From Flavisphingomonas formosensis (GTDB taxonomy: Bacteria; Pseudomonadota; Alphaproteobacteria; Sphingomonadales; Sphingomonadaceae): 64,000 nucleotides of DNA. Positions 48,924 through 59,433 of this stretch are shown in pieces; position 1 is the stretch's first letter, and each line of letters opens with the position of its first letter. The stretch spans positions 248,001 through 312,000 of the forward strand of contig NZ_WRPK01000010.1 of the NCBI RefSeq assembly GCF_009755815.1, written 5' to 3'. The notes below the pieces were generated by a model. It was not told where the DNA came from and searched no databases. It worked only from the letters and a program-made list of their open reading frames with translations. The translations under genes were made by a program, and so were the position numbers.

Positions 48924-50198
48924 TCAGGCCTCGACGCGCACGGACGCGGCATCGGAGCGGAACAGCAGGAAACGAAGCAGCGGCCCGGTCATCAGCGTGG
49001 TGACGACCGCCATCAGCACCAGCATGGTGAACATGGATTGCGGCAGGAAACCGAGCTCATGGCCGATGTTGAGCACGATCAGCTCCATCAGCGCGCGGGT
49101 ATTCATCAGCGTGCCGAGCGCGAGCGCTGGCCGTCCGGCGATACCGGACCGGCGCGCGACGACATAGGTCGGCACGATCTTGCCCAGGATCGCTGCGGCG
49201 AGAATCAGCATCAGCCAGGGCAGATCCTGCGCGCCGAGCCCGAGCACATTGGTGCGCAGCCCCGTGAAGGTGAAGAAGATCGGCAGGAAGAAGACCAGCA
49301 CGAAACCGCCCACCTGCCGGCTCCACGCCGCGGCGATCTCGGCATGGCGATGAAAGAGCAGGCCCGCCGCGAAACCGCCGAAGATCGCGAAGATGCCGAG
49401 ATGGAAGGTGCAGATGGCGAGCAGGAAGGCGAGGCAGACGAGGATGGCGAGCAGATTGGCTGGCATCAGCCCGTCGCGCAGCGGGAACTGGCGGACCAGC
49501 CGATCGGCGAGCGGAGCGAGCAGGAAGCGCAGCGCCAGGACGAACAGCAGGAGACCGCCGATCTGGAACGCTACCTGCCCCGGCGAAAGCTGCGCGGACG
49601 CATAGGCGGAGATCAGCGCCAGCATCACCCAGCCTGCGACGTCGTTGATCGCAGCCGCCGATATGGCGACGACGCCGATCTCCTCGCGCTCCAGACGATG
49701 CTCGATCAGGATGCGGCCGAGGATGGGCACTGCCGTGATGGCCAGCGCGACGCCGCAGAACAGGCTGTAGATGGTGCGATCGATGCCTGGCGCCAGCGCC
49801 GCGGCGGAAAAGGTGCCGATCAGCAGGCCGAGTGCGAACGGTACCGCGACGGAGGGAATGGCGATGGCCAGCGTCAGCCGGCGCAGCCGGGCGACGTGCA
49901 GCCGCTCGAACTCGAAGCCGCAGCCGATCTGGAACATCAGCAGCACCAGCCCGATCTGGCTCAGGATCGTGATCGCCGGATCGGGCTTCGCACCGAACAA
50001 GGCGATCGAAGCCGCCGGGAAAAAATGGCCGAACAGCGACGGCCCGAGCATCAGCCCGGCGACGATTTCTCCCACCGCCGCCGGCTGCCCCAGACGGCGG
50101 AACGCCGTGCCCATCGCTCGCGCCGCGCCGATCATCACGATGAGCTGGAGCAGCACGGTGAAGAGAAGCTGCTCCGTCTGGTGGACCGACGCCGTCAT
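48924..50198 (-). CDS. Kef/CPA2-type cation:proton antiporter
   Basis: 424 aa from ATG 50198. About twelve membrane helices with the family blocks GQPAAVGEIVAGLMLGPSLF, IGLVLLMFQIGCGFEFE, AITAVPILGRIL, NDVAGWVMLALI and GTLMNTRALMELIVLNIG. There is no NAD-binding (TrkA-N) domain. Members exchange Na+ or K+ for H+ at the inner membrane. It starts 2 bp after the sugar transporter gene and is therefore part of the glucoside operon; its role there is unclear. Confidence 0.88.
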   Translation of the reverse strand: MTASVHQTEQLLFTVLLQLIVMIGAARAMGTAFRRLGQPAAVGEIVAGLMLGPSLFGHFFPAASIALFGAKPDPAITILSQIGLVLLMFQIGCGFEFERLHVARLRRLTLAIAIPSVAVPFALGLLIGTFSAAALAPGIDRTIYSLFCGVALAITAVPILGRILIEHRLEREEIGVVAISAAAINDVAGWVMLALISAYASAQLSPGQVAFQIGGLLLFVLALRFLLAPLADRLVRQFPLRDGLMPANLLAILVCLAFLLAICTFHLGIFAIFGGFAAGLLFHRHAEIAAAWSRQVGGFVLVFFLPIFFTFTGLRTNVLGLGAQDLPWLMLILAAAILGKIVPTYVVARRSGIAGRPALALGTLMNTRALMELIVLNIGHELGFLPQSMFTMLVLMAVVTTLMTGPLLRFLLFRSDAASVRVEA

Positions 50199-50200
50199 GC

Positions 50201-51505
50201 TCAGGCCTCGGCCGGCGGGTCGACATCCGCGTCGGGCGTGGGATGGCTGCGGCAATAGAAGCCGAACAGCGCGATCAGCATGTAGCAGATGGCCGGCACT
50301 GCGAGTGCCGTGCGCAAGGTCGTCATGTCCGCTGCCTTGCCGGTGATCAGCGGCACGATCGCACCGCCGACGATCGCCATGCAGATGATGCCCGATCCCT
50401 CCGCGGCGCGCGCGCCGAGCCCCTCGCTGGCGAGGCTGAAGATGGTCGGGAACATGATTGCATTGGTCAGCCCGACCGCGAGCAGTGCCCAGCCGGAAAG
50501 CGCCCCGCCGCTGTTGGCGGACAGCAGGATCAGCGCGATCGCGCCGCACGCCACCGTCACCAGCACCTTGGCGGGCGGAACGATGCGCAGCACATAGGCG
50601 CCGATGAAACGGCCGATCAGCGCACCGCCCCAGTAGAAGATCAGGTGCTTGCCGGCGGACTCTGCATTCAGAGCCAGCACGTCGGACTGCTCGAGATAGT
50701 TGACGAGCAGCGAACCGATCGAGACCTCGGCCCCGACATAGAGGAAGATGCCGAGTGTACCGAACGCGAAGCGCGGCCGCTTGAGCAGGCCGAACGCCTG
50801 GAGGATATTATCCTGCGCCTGCGCCTCGCGCAGACGGTTGCGCCCCATCCAGACCACCGCTGCGATTAGCAGCAGCGCGGCCGCGAGGCCGAGATAGGTA
50901 TGCACGATGGTCTGCGTCTCCGCGACGCGAAAGGCGGCGAGCGCGGAGCCGGAAAGCGTCGCGGGATCGACCGTGGCGAGCGATCCGAGGATCAGGATCG
51001 ATCCTACCGGTGGAAAGAGGGTGGTGCCGAGCGAGTTGAACGCCTGGGCGAAAGTGAGGCGGCTGTGCGCCGTCCGGGGCTCCCCCAGCATCGAGATCAG
51101 TGGATTGGCCACCACCTGCACGATGGTGATGCCCGATCCGAGAACGAACAGGGCGGTGAGGAACAGGCCGAAGGTGCCGGCTCCCGACGCCGGCACGAAA
51201 AGCAGGCATCCGGCCATCATCGTCAGCAGCCCGACCGATGCCGTGCGCAGATATCCGACACGCTGCACGATCATCGCCGCCGGCAGCGACACGATGAAAT
51301 AGGCGGCGAAGAAGGCCGACTGGACCAGCATCGCCTGATGATAGGAAAGCGAGAAAAGCCCCTTCAGCTTGGGGATGAGCACGTCGTTGAGGCTGGTGAT
51401 CCCGCCGAAGATGAAGAACAGCGCGAAGACGAACCAACGCAGGCTCGCGACCGAGCCGGTCGTCTCGGCGGCGCTGCCGCCCGCGGTGGTGGATGCCAAT
51501 GCCAT
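50201..51505 (-). CDS. Glucose/galactose-type MFS sugar:H+ symporter (FucP/GluP family)
   Basis: 434 aa, twelve membrane helices. GGITSLNDVLIPKLKGLFSL, SAFFAAYFIVSLPAAMIVQR, VQVVANPLISMLGEP, SRLTFAQAFNSLGT and the late LTNAIMFPTIFSLASEGLG are hallmarks of the FHS (FucP/GluP) family. It probably imports glucose released by the two GH3 enzymes. It is preceded by a LacI-type palindrome at 51535-51547 and followed after 2 bp by the antiporter. Confidence 0.9.
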   Translation of the reverse strand: MALASTTAGGSAAETTGSVASLRWFVFALFFIFGGITSLNDVLIPKLKGLFSLSYHQAMLVQSAFFAAYFIVSLPAAMIVQRVGYLRTASVGLLTMMAGCLLFVPASGAGTFGLFLTALFVLGSGITIVQVVANPLISMLGEPRTAHSRLTFAQAFNSLGTTLFPPVGSILILGSLATVDPATLSGSALAAFRVAETQTIVHTYLGLAAALLLIAAVVWMGRNRLREAQAQDNILQAFGLLKRPRFAFGTLGIFLYVGAEVSIGSLLVNYLEQSDVLALNAESAGKHLIFYWGGALIGRFIGAYVLRIVPPAKVLVTVACGAIALILLSANSGGALSGWALLAVGLTNAIMFPTIFSLASEGLGARAAEGSGIICMAIVGGAIVPLITGKAADMTTLRTALAVPAICYMLIALFGFYCRSHPTPDADVDPPAEA

Positions 51506-51534
51506 TACCTAGATTCTCCCTCGGCCGCGCAGGC

Positions 51535-51547
51535 TCAAGCGCTTGCA
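51535..51547 (-). promoter_or_regulatory. LacI-type palindrome before the sugar transporter
   Basis: On the minus strand it reads TGCAAGCGCTTGA, a near-perfect palindrome with a central CG/GC step, as in many LacI-family operators. It lies 29 bp before the MFS start codon and 5 bp after the stop of the upstream GH3 gene. It may be an internal operator of the glucoside operon. Confidence 0.45.
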
Positions 51548-51552
51548 CCCGG

Positions 51553-53778
51553 TCACGGTGCCATACGCGTGGGCAAAAGGTCGAGTGTCCCTTCATAGAC
51601 GACGTCGCTGGCCGATCGGCCGATGCGGAAGCGGCGCGCGCCGCCGTCCACCACCCAGCCCTTTTCGAAGCGGGCGAAGGTGCGCGGTTCGAGGGATATG
51701 GTCACCCGTTGCGTCTGGCCGGGCAGCAACGCGACCCGTGCGAAGCCGGCGAGGCGATAGATGCCACCCGCCTCGACATAGATTTGCGGGACGTCTGCGC
51801 CGGCACGCTCGCCCGCATTGGTCACCTCGAAGCTTACGCTCGGCGCGGCACCGCCGACGATCGCGGGCGTTCCGTAGCTGAAGCGCGTGTAGCTGAGGCC
51901 GTAACCGAACGGGAAGAGCGGCTTCCGCCCGGTCTTCTGATACCAGCGATAGCCGACGTCGGCGCCTTCGCGATAGTCGATGGTGAAGGGCGCGACGCCC
52001 GCAGACATACCGTAATCGGTCTTGTCACCCGCCGCGCGGCGCGCTTCCGCAGCGCGCAGATTGGCGAGACCCATCGGCTCGGGCCGCGGCGCCTGGTCGG
52101 CGGAGACGGGGAAGGTCATCGGCAGGCGTCCCGAAGGGCTCACCGCGCCAGTCAGGATCCGCGCCAGCGCTTCGCCGCCACGCTGGCCGGGATACCAGGC
52201 CTGGAGCACCGCCGGCACTTTGGCGAGCCAGGGCATCAGCACCGGCCCGCCGGTCTCCAGCACGACCAGGCTATGCGCATTGGCGCCGGCGACGGCGGCG
52301 ATCAGCGCGTCCTGATCGTCGGGCAGCGCCAGCGTCTCGGCGTCCTGCGCCTCGCTCTGCCACTGCCAGGCGAAGACGATGGCGAGATCGGCCTGCTTTG
52401 CGGCCGCGGCCGCCGCAACGGGATCGCTGCCGTCGACATAGCGGATGTCCGCGCCCGGCAACGCGGCCTGCAGCGCCTTCAGCGGTGAGGAGGCATGCCA
52501 GGTCATGCGCGCGAAGGATGCCGCCTCACCCTTGGTCAGCGGAATCTCGACCGGCGCGCCGCCGGTCGAGCGGACCTGCGAGGAGCCGCCGCCCGACAAA
52601 ACGCCGACATCGGCATGCGCGCCGATCAGCACGATGCGCCGCGCGCTCGCAGCGATCGGCAACAAATCTCCCTCATTCTTGAGCAGCACCATGCCCTGCT
52701 CGGCCACCGCCTGGGCGACGTCGGCATGGGTGTCGAGGTCGATCGGCTGCGGCGTCGCGGGCACCGGATCATCATAGAGGCCGCTGGCGATCACGCCGGT
52801 GAGGATGCGCCGAACCATGTCGTCGAGCCGTGCCTGCGAGACGCGGCCAGCGGCCACCGCCTCGGCGAGCGGCTGATTGAAATAGAGCGCGCGGTCGAGC
52901 TCCTGCCCGCTTTGCTGGTCGAGTCCGGCATTGGCGGCCTTCTCGGTCGAATGGACCGCGCCCCAGTCCGACATCACCCAGCCGGGATAGTGCCAGTCGC
53001 GCTTGAGCACGCCATTGAGCAGCGGCTCATTCTCGCAGGCGTAGTCGCCATTGACCTTGTTGTAGGCGCACATCACCGAACCCGGCCGTCCGCGCTCGAT
53101 CGCGATCTGGAAGGCGAGCAGATCGCTTTCGCGCAGCGCCGTCTCGCTGATACGCGCATCCAGAACGTGACGGCCGGTCTCCTGCGAATTGAGCACGAAA
53201 TGCTTGACGGTGGAGACGATATGGGCGCTCTCGACGCCGCGGATCGCTTCCCCCGCCAAGATGCCGGCGAGCAGCGGATCCTCACCGAGATATTCGAAGT
53301 TGCGCCCGTTCCACGGATCGCGGGTGAGGTTGACGCCGCCGGCGAGCAGGACGTTGAAGGTCTTCGCGCGCGCTTCCGCGCCGATCATCGCGCCGCCCGA
53401 GCGGGCGAGCTCGGGATTGAAGGTGGCCGCGGTGGCGAGACCGGCGGGCAGCGCCGTCGCGGTATCGCCCTTGCGCTGCTCGACCTGATTGGCGACGCCG
53501 AGGCTGGCATCGCTCTCCCGCAAGGTCGGGATGCCGAGCCGCGGGATGCCCGGAATATGCCCGGCCGATGGGATCATGCCCATTTCCTGCGCGGGTTTCG
53601 CCTTGGGCGGGAAATAGCCGTGGACTAGGACGAGTTTCTCGTCCTGGGTCATAGCGGCGGCGAGGCTGCCAGCGCGGACGGAGGCGCTCAACGAGCGGTC
53701 GAGCCAGGGATGCGCGGGGGCGGCCATGGCGAGCGAGGCGCTGGTGGCGAGCAGGGCAGCGAGAATCAGCTTTTTCAT
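51553..53778 (-). CDS. GH3-family beta-glucosidase (exported)
   Basis: 741 aa from ATG 53778, with a signal peptide MKKLILAALLATSASLAMAA. The N-terminal GH3 barrel has GRNFEYLGEDPLLAG, TVKHFVLNSQETGR, MCAYNKVNGDYACEN and the nucleophile Asp271 (WVMSDWGAVHS). The second domain has GMVLLKNEGDLLP, and a fibronectin III-like domain closes the protein (PFGYGLSYTRFSYG, VSFEVTNAGERAGADV). This is the BglX-like subtype, different from the GH3 at 46279-48768. The two probably act in turn on an imported beta-glucoside. Confidence 0.92.
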   Translation of the reverse strand: MKKLILAALLATSASLAMAAPAHPWLDRSLSASVRAGSLAAAMTQDEKLVLVHGYFPPKAKPAQEMGMIPSAGHIPGIPRLGIPTLRESDASLGVANQVEQRKGDTATALPAGLATAATFNPELARSGGAMIGAEARAKTFNVLLAGGVNLTRDPWNGRNFEYLGEDPLLAGILAGEAIRGVESAHIVSTVKHFVLNSQETGRHVLDARISETALRESDLLAFQIAIERGRPGSVMCAYNKVNGDYACENEPLLNGVLKRDWHYPGWVMSDWGAVHSTEKAANAGLDQQSGQELDRALYFNQPLAEAVAAGRVSQARLDDMVRRILTGVIASGLYDDPVPATPQPIDLDTHADVAQAVAEQGMVLLKNEGDLLPIAASARRIVLIGAHADVGVLSGGGSSQVRSTGGAPVEIPLTKGEAASFARMTWHASSPLKALQAALPGADIRYVDGSDPVAAAAAAKQADLAIVFAWQWQSEAQDAETLALPDDQDALIAAVAGANAHSLVVLETGGPVLMPWLAKVPAVLQAWYPGQRGGEALARILTGAVSPSGRLPMTFPVSADQAPRPEPMGLANLRAAEARRAAGDKTDYGMSAGVAPFTIDYREGADVGYRWYQKTGRKPLFPFGYGLSYTRFSYGTPAIVGGAAPSVSFEVTNAGERAGADVPQIYVEAGGIYRLAGFARVALLPGQTQRVTISLEPRTFARFEKGWVVDGGARRFRIGRSASDVVYEGTLDLLPTRMAP

Positions 53779-53813
53779 TCGATTGTGGGTACCCCGCGCG
53801 AAGACAGACCTCT

Positions 53814-53898
53814 CCGTTCGGGCTGAGCTTGTCGAAGCCCTCCCTTTCTTTTCCGAGGTCGAAAGAAGGGAGCACTTCGACAAGCTCAGTGCGAACGG
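53814..53898. repeat. Inverted pair of family-A repeats (REPIN-like)
   Basis: CCGTTCGGGCTGAGCTTGTC at the left is mirrored by GACAAGCTCAGTGCGAACGG at the right, and inner arms CCCTCCCTTTCTTT/GAAAGAAGGGAG also pair. The whole folds as one long hairpin in the 170-bp gap between the halogenase-like gene and the GH3 gene. Confidence 0.8.
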
Positions 53899-53948
53899 CA
53901 TATGGTGTAGCGTCACGCCTGTCTTGGCACGCATATGTCCATCCCAAG

Positions 53949-55490
53949 TCATGCGGCGAGGCGCATCTGTTCGAGGAGCGTGCGGTGCGGTGGCAGCTCG
54001 GCGACCGCCTGCCTCGCGGCATCCAGCACGCGCAGGAAGGCAGCGCCCGCGCCGGCATCGTCGCGATGGCTGAGCGTCACCGCCGCGGGATCGGTGCGGA
54101 AGCCCATGCCGTAAAGGATGAACTGCCAGCTCGCCGGCAGGAAGGTTTCGTGATCGACGACGAAATCGAAACGAGAGGGTGGACGGTGTCGCCACTGCGC
54201 GAGCTTGTCGCGCAGCCCGTCCGGCATGGTGACGGGATCGGTATTGTCGCGCCAATAACCGGTGTCGCGTCGCCCGCTGATCGCGTAATGGAGCTTCAGG
54301 AACTCGACGATCGCCTCGAAACGCGCCGCCATGAGCCGATTGAAGCTGCGCGCGGCCGCCGCCATCGCCTCACGGTCGATCGATGGGGCGACGAGGAAAT
54401 CGCCGATCATCCGTGCAGCCACCTCGATCAGCATGATGCCGGTCGATTCCAAGGGCTCGAAAAAGCCGGCCGAAAGACCCACCGCCGCGCAATTGCCGAC
54501 CCATTGCGTGCTGCGATAGCCGCTCGCGAATTTGAGCTGGCGGACGGAGAGATCGCGACCCGCCTCACCGTCATAGGCACGCAGCACCCGTTCGGCCGCC
54601 TCGTCGTCGCTGTGCCGGCTCGAATAGACATAGCCGACGCCGCGTCGCGCACCGAGGCCGATATCCCAGGTCCAGCCCGCCTCATGCGCCGTCGCCAGCG
54701 TGTAGGGACGGATCGGCGTCTCCGGGCCTTCATGCGGCACCTGGATTGCCAGAGCGCGGTCGTTGAACAACGTGTCGCCGCATCCGGCGAAGGGCACGTC
54801 GAGCGTCTTGCCGATCAGCAGCGCGCGAAAACCCGAGCAATCGATGAAGAAGTCGCCCGCGATCGCGGATCGTCCATCGTCCGGCACCACTGCCGCGATG
54901 CGGCCATCCTCGTGCCGGTCGACCGAACCGATCGTCGCCTCGATGCGTTCGACTCCACCCGCCGTCGCCACCTTCCTCAGGAAGTCGGCGAAGCGCGCCG
55001 CATCGAAATGATAGGCATAGTTCATCGGGCCGGAAAATTCCGGATCGCTCGCCCGCTTCGGCGCCCGGCCGGCGCGGATGACATGGCCTTGCGCGGTCAC
55101 GGCATCGGCATAGGCCGGCCGCTTGGCCTCGTCCTGCGCCTTGATCCAGTAGGGCAGCAGGCCTTCATCACCACCATAAGGCAGGTTGAACGGGTGGAAA
55201 TAATCATCCTTCGCGCCGCCGGGCAGCGTCGCGCCCGTCCAGCCGACGAAGCGCACGCCCTGCTTGAAGCTGCCATCCGCTTCGCGGAGAAATTGCCGCT
55301 CGTCCGCGCCGATCGCCGCGAGCGTGTCGCGGATCGTCGGAAACGTCCCCTCGCCCACCCCGATTATGCCGATATCCGCGGATTCCACCAACGTGATCCG
55401 CCAGCCGCTGCGCCCGAGCGACCGGACGAGATAGGCAGCGGTCAGCCAGCCCGCGGTACCGCCGCCTACGATGATGATGCGTCCCGTCAT
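53949..55490 (-). CDS. Flavin-dependent tryptophan-halogenase-family protein
   Basis: 513 aa. FAD site IIIVGGGTAGWLTA at the N-terminus, GVGEGTFPTIRDTL, Lys76 (GSFKQGVRF) at the position of the chloramine lysine of PrnA, and FFEPLESTGI with the conserved glutamate. The signature WxWxIP is changed to WTWDIG (Trp273-Gly278). Family members halogenate indoles and other aromatics with reduced FAD; many homologues next to TonB receptors in sphingomonads and relatives have no proven substrate. It sits between the receptor and GH3 genes of a glucoside operon, so a role other than halogenation is possible. Confidence 0.88.
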   Translation of the reverse strand: MTGRIIIVGGGTAGWLTAAYLVRSLGRSGWRITLVESADIGIIGVGEGTFPTIRDTLAAIGADERQFLREADGSFKQGVRFVGWTGATLPGGAKDDYFHPFNLPYGGDEGLLPYWIKAQDEAKRPAYADAVTAQGHVIRAGRAPKRASDPEFSGPMNYAYHFDAARFADFLRKVATAGGVERIEATIGSVDRHEDGRIAAVVPDDGRSAIAGDFFIDCSGFRALLIGKTLDVPFAGCGDTLFNDRALAIQVPHEGPETPIRPYTLATAHEAGWTWDIGLGARRGVGYVYSSRHSDDEAAERVLRAYDGEAGRDLSVRQLKFASGYRSTQWVGNCAAVGLSAGFFEPLESTGIMLIEVAARMIGDFLVAPSIDREAMAAAARSFNRLMAARFEAIVEFLKLHYAISGRRDTGYWRDNTDPVTMPDGLRDKLAQWRHRPPSRFDFVVDHETFLPASWQFILYGMGFRTDPAAVTLSHRDDAGAGAAFLRVLDAARQAVAELPPHRTLLEQMRLAA

Positions 55491-55514
55491 GCCGCCTCAT
55501 CCTTGAAGAGGGAG

Positions 55515-55549
55515 GCGGCCACCGCCGGGGGGAGGTCGACGGTGGCCGC
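55515..55549 (-). promoter_or_regulatory. Perfect 10-bp hairpin between receptor and halogenase-like genes
   Basis: GCGGCCACCG (55515-55524) and CGGTGGCCGC (55540-55549) form a perfect stem with a 15-base loop. There is no T-tract. It stands in the 97-bp gap after the receptor stop. It could lower read-through or protect the receptor mRNA, giving more receptor than downstream enzymes. Confidence 0.5.
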
Positions 55550-55587
55550 GGGGATGCGCCATGCCCTATGCCGGCACGGCGAACCGA

Positions 55588-58023
<2,436 letters not shown>

Positions 58024-58280
58024 CGAAAACCCCTCCTTGAACCGCGAAGCATGCCGCGGTGATAGACTTGCAATACCTGACGCGTTAGACGCCCGGCCCC
58101 TGAACACTGTTGATTGACAGATATGCGCAAGTCGACCGCGCCGCTTTGACACGCCGACAAGCAAATCACCCTGTTCTAGATCATCAGATCCCGCCGAAGC
58201 GTCTCAGCCTGATTGTCCCATGACTGCACCTCTCCGTGACACGAAGCTCATTGACCTCGTGCGAATCGCCTTTAAGCATA

Positions 58281-58300
58281 TGTTGAGAACGTTCACAACA
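58281..58300. promoter_or_regulatory. LacI-type operator, 20-bp palindrome
   Basis: TGTTGAGAACGTTCACAACA is symmetrical about a central CG except for one base pair. The central-CG symmetry is that of LacI/GalR operators. It shares its right half with the next palindrome (58291-58313). The divergent LacI gene starts 86 bp to the right. Confidence 0.65.
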
Positions 58301-58313
58301 CAAAATTGTGAAC
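58291..58313. promoter_or_regulatory. Second palindrome overlapping the operator
   Basis: GTTCACAA (58291-58298) and TTGTGAAC (58306-58313) are perfect inverted 8-mers with 7 bases between. They use the same half-site sequence as the 20-bp operator, so two regulator dimers, or one in two registers, might bind. Confidence 0.5.
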
Positions 58314-58334
58314 CTCGGATTGCTGTGGGGTTCA

Positions 58335-58353
58335 TGTTGTCCGACGTGCAACA
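58335..58353. promoter_or_regulatory. Weaker palindrome near the LacI start
   Basis: TGTTG and CAACA (58335-58339 and 58349-58353) flank nine bases including CGACG. It resembles the outer half-sites of the main operator and lies 33 bp before the LacI start codon, a fitting place for autoregulation. Confidence 0.35.
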
Positions 58354-58386
58354 CTGGGTTAGCTGGATGGTGAAGCGAGGGCGTTT

Positions 58387-59433
58387 ATGGGGTCAGTGAC
58401 CATCAAGCATGTGGCGGAGGAAGCCGGCGTTTCGCTGCAGACCGTCTCACGCGTCATCAACAACGGGCCCAACGTCACCGATGCGTTGCGCGATCGTGTG
58501 CGCGCCGCGATCGACAAGCTCGGCTATGTCCCGAACATGGCCGCCCGGCGCATGGCTGGATCCAAATCCTATCTGCTCGTCGCCTTCAACGATCGCGAGC
58601 CGACACTGGAAAAGTGGCGCGCCGGCCGCGGCAGCGACTGGGTAGCGCAGATGCTGCTCGGCGCGATGCCCCGCTGCGAGCGCGATGGCTATCACCTGCT
58701 GATCGAGCTTCTCGACGGCCATTCCGACCGTCTTCACCAGCGGATCGATGCCGTCGTCTCGTCCCTGCGTCCCGACGGCGTGATCCTGACCCCGCCCCAT
58801 TCGCAGGATACGAGCATCATCGACCAGCTTGAGCGGCGTGGCGTCGCGATCGCCCGGATGAGTCCGGGAAGCGGCGACGAACGCGGCTTCCGCGTGGTCA
58901 TGGACGAACAGGAAGCCGCCGCAGTAGCGACCCGCCACCTCATCGCGCTCGGCCATCGCCGCATCGGTTTCCTGACCGGCAGCGCGGACTATGCGGTCAG
59001 CGCGGAGCGCCTCGCCGGCTATCGCGCGGCGATGGAGGCCGCGAGCCTGCCGATCCGGGCCGAATGGATCCGCGAGGGCGAGTTCAGCTTCGAGTCCGGG
59101 CTGGAGACCGCCGAGGCCCTGCTGACTCTTGCCGAGCGCCCGAGCGCGATCATCGCCAGCAGCGACGAACAGGCGCTCGCCGCGCTGCACCGGGCACGCG
59201 GCGCCGGCCTCGCGGTCCCGCGCGATCTCTCCATCATCAGCTTCGACGATACGCCGCCGGTCAGTTTCAGTCTGCCCCCGCTGACCGCCATCCGCCAGCC
59301 CACCGCCGCGATGGCCGAGCGCGCGTCCACCCTTCTGATCGAGGGACGCGGTATCGATCCCAATGGCAGCCCGGCACATGTGCTGCCCTTCGAGCTGGTG
59401 ATCCGCGGGTCGACCGCGCCGCCACATGATTGA
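58387..59433 (+). CDS. LacI-family transcriptional regulator
   Basis: 348 aa. The N-terminal DNA-binding domain is VTIKHVAEEAGVSLQTVSRV, then the hinge RRMAGSKS. The sugar-binding domain is of periplasmic-binding-protein type (GVILTPPHSQD, ALGHRRIGFLTG, SIISFDDTPPVSFSLPPLTA). It is divergent from the TonB receptor and its gene overlaps the following MFS gene by 8 bp. It most likely represses the glucoside operon until a sugar or glucoside binds. Confidence 0.93.
   Translation: MGSVTIKHVAEEAGVSLQTVSRVINNGPNVTDALRDRVRAAIDKLGYVPNMAARRMAGSKSYLLVAFNDREPTLEKWRAGRGSDWVAQMLLGAMPRCERDGYHLLIELLDGHSDRLHQRIDAVVSSLRPDGVILTPPHSQDTSIIDQLERRGVAIARMSPGSGDERGFRVVMDEQEAAAVATRHLIALGHRRIGFLTGSADYAVSAERLAGYRAAMEAASLPIRAEWIREGEFSFESGLETAEALLTLAERPSAIIASSDEQALAALHRARGAGLAVPRDLSIISFDDTPPVSFSLPPLTAIRQPTAAMAERASTLLIEGRGIDPNGSPAHVLPFELVIRGSTAPPHD

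Larger units (their letters stand above)
58024..58386. other. Divergent control region of the glucoside locus
   Basis: 363 bp between the TonB receptor (leftward) and the LacI regulator (rightward). It contains at least three palindromes of LacI-operator type, all near the regulator side (58281-58353). No coding frame was recognised. The receptor promoter should lie between about 58060 and 58280; I could not define it. Confidence 0.6.
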
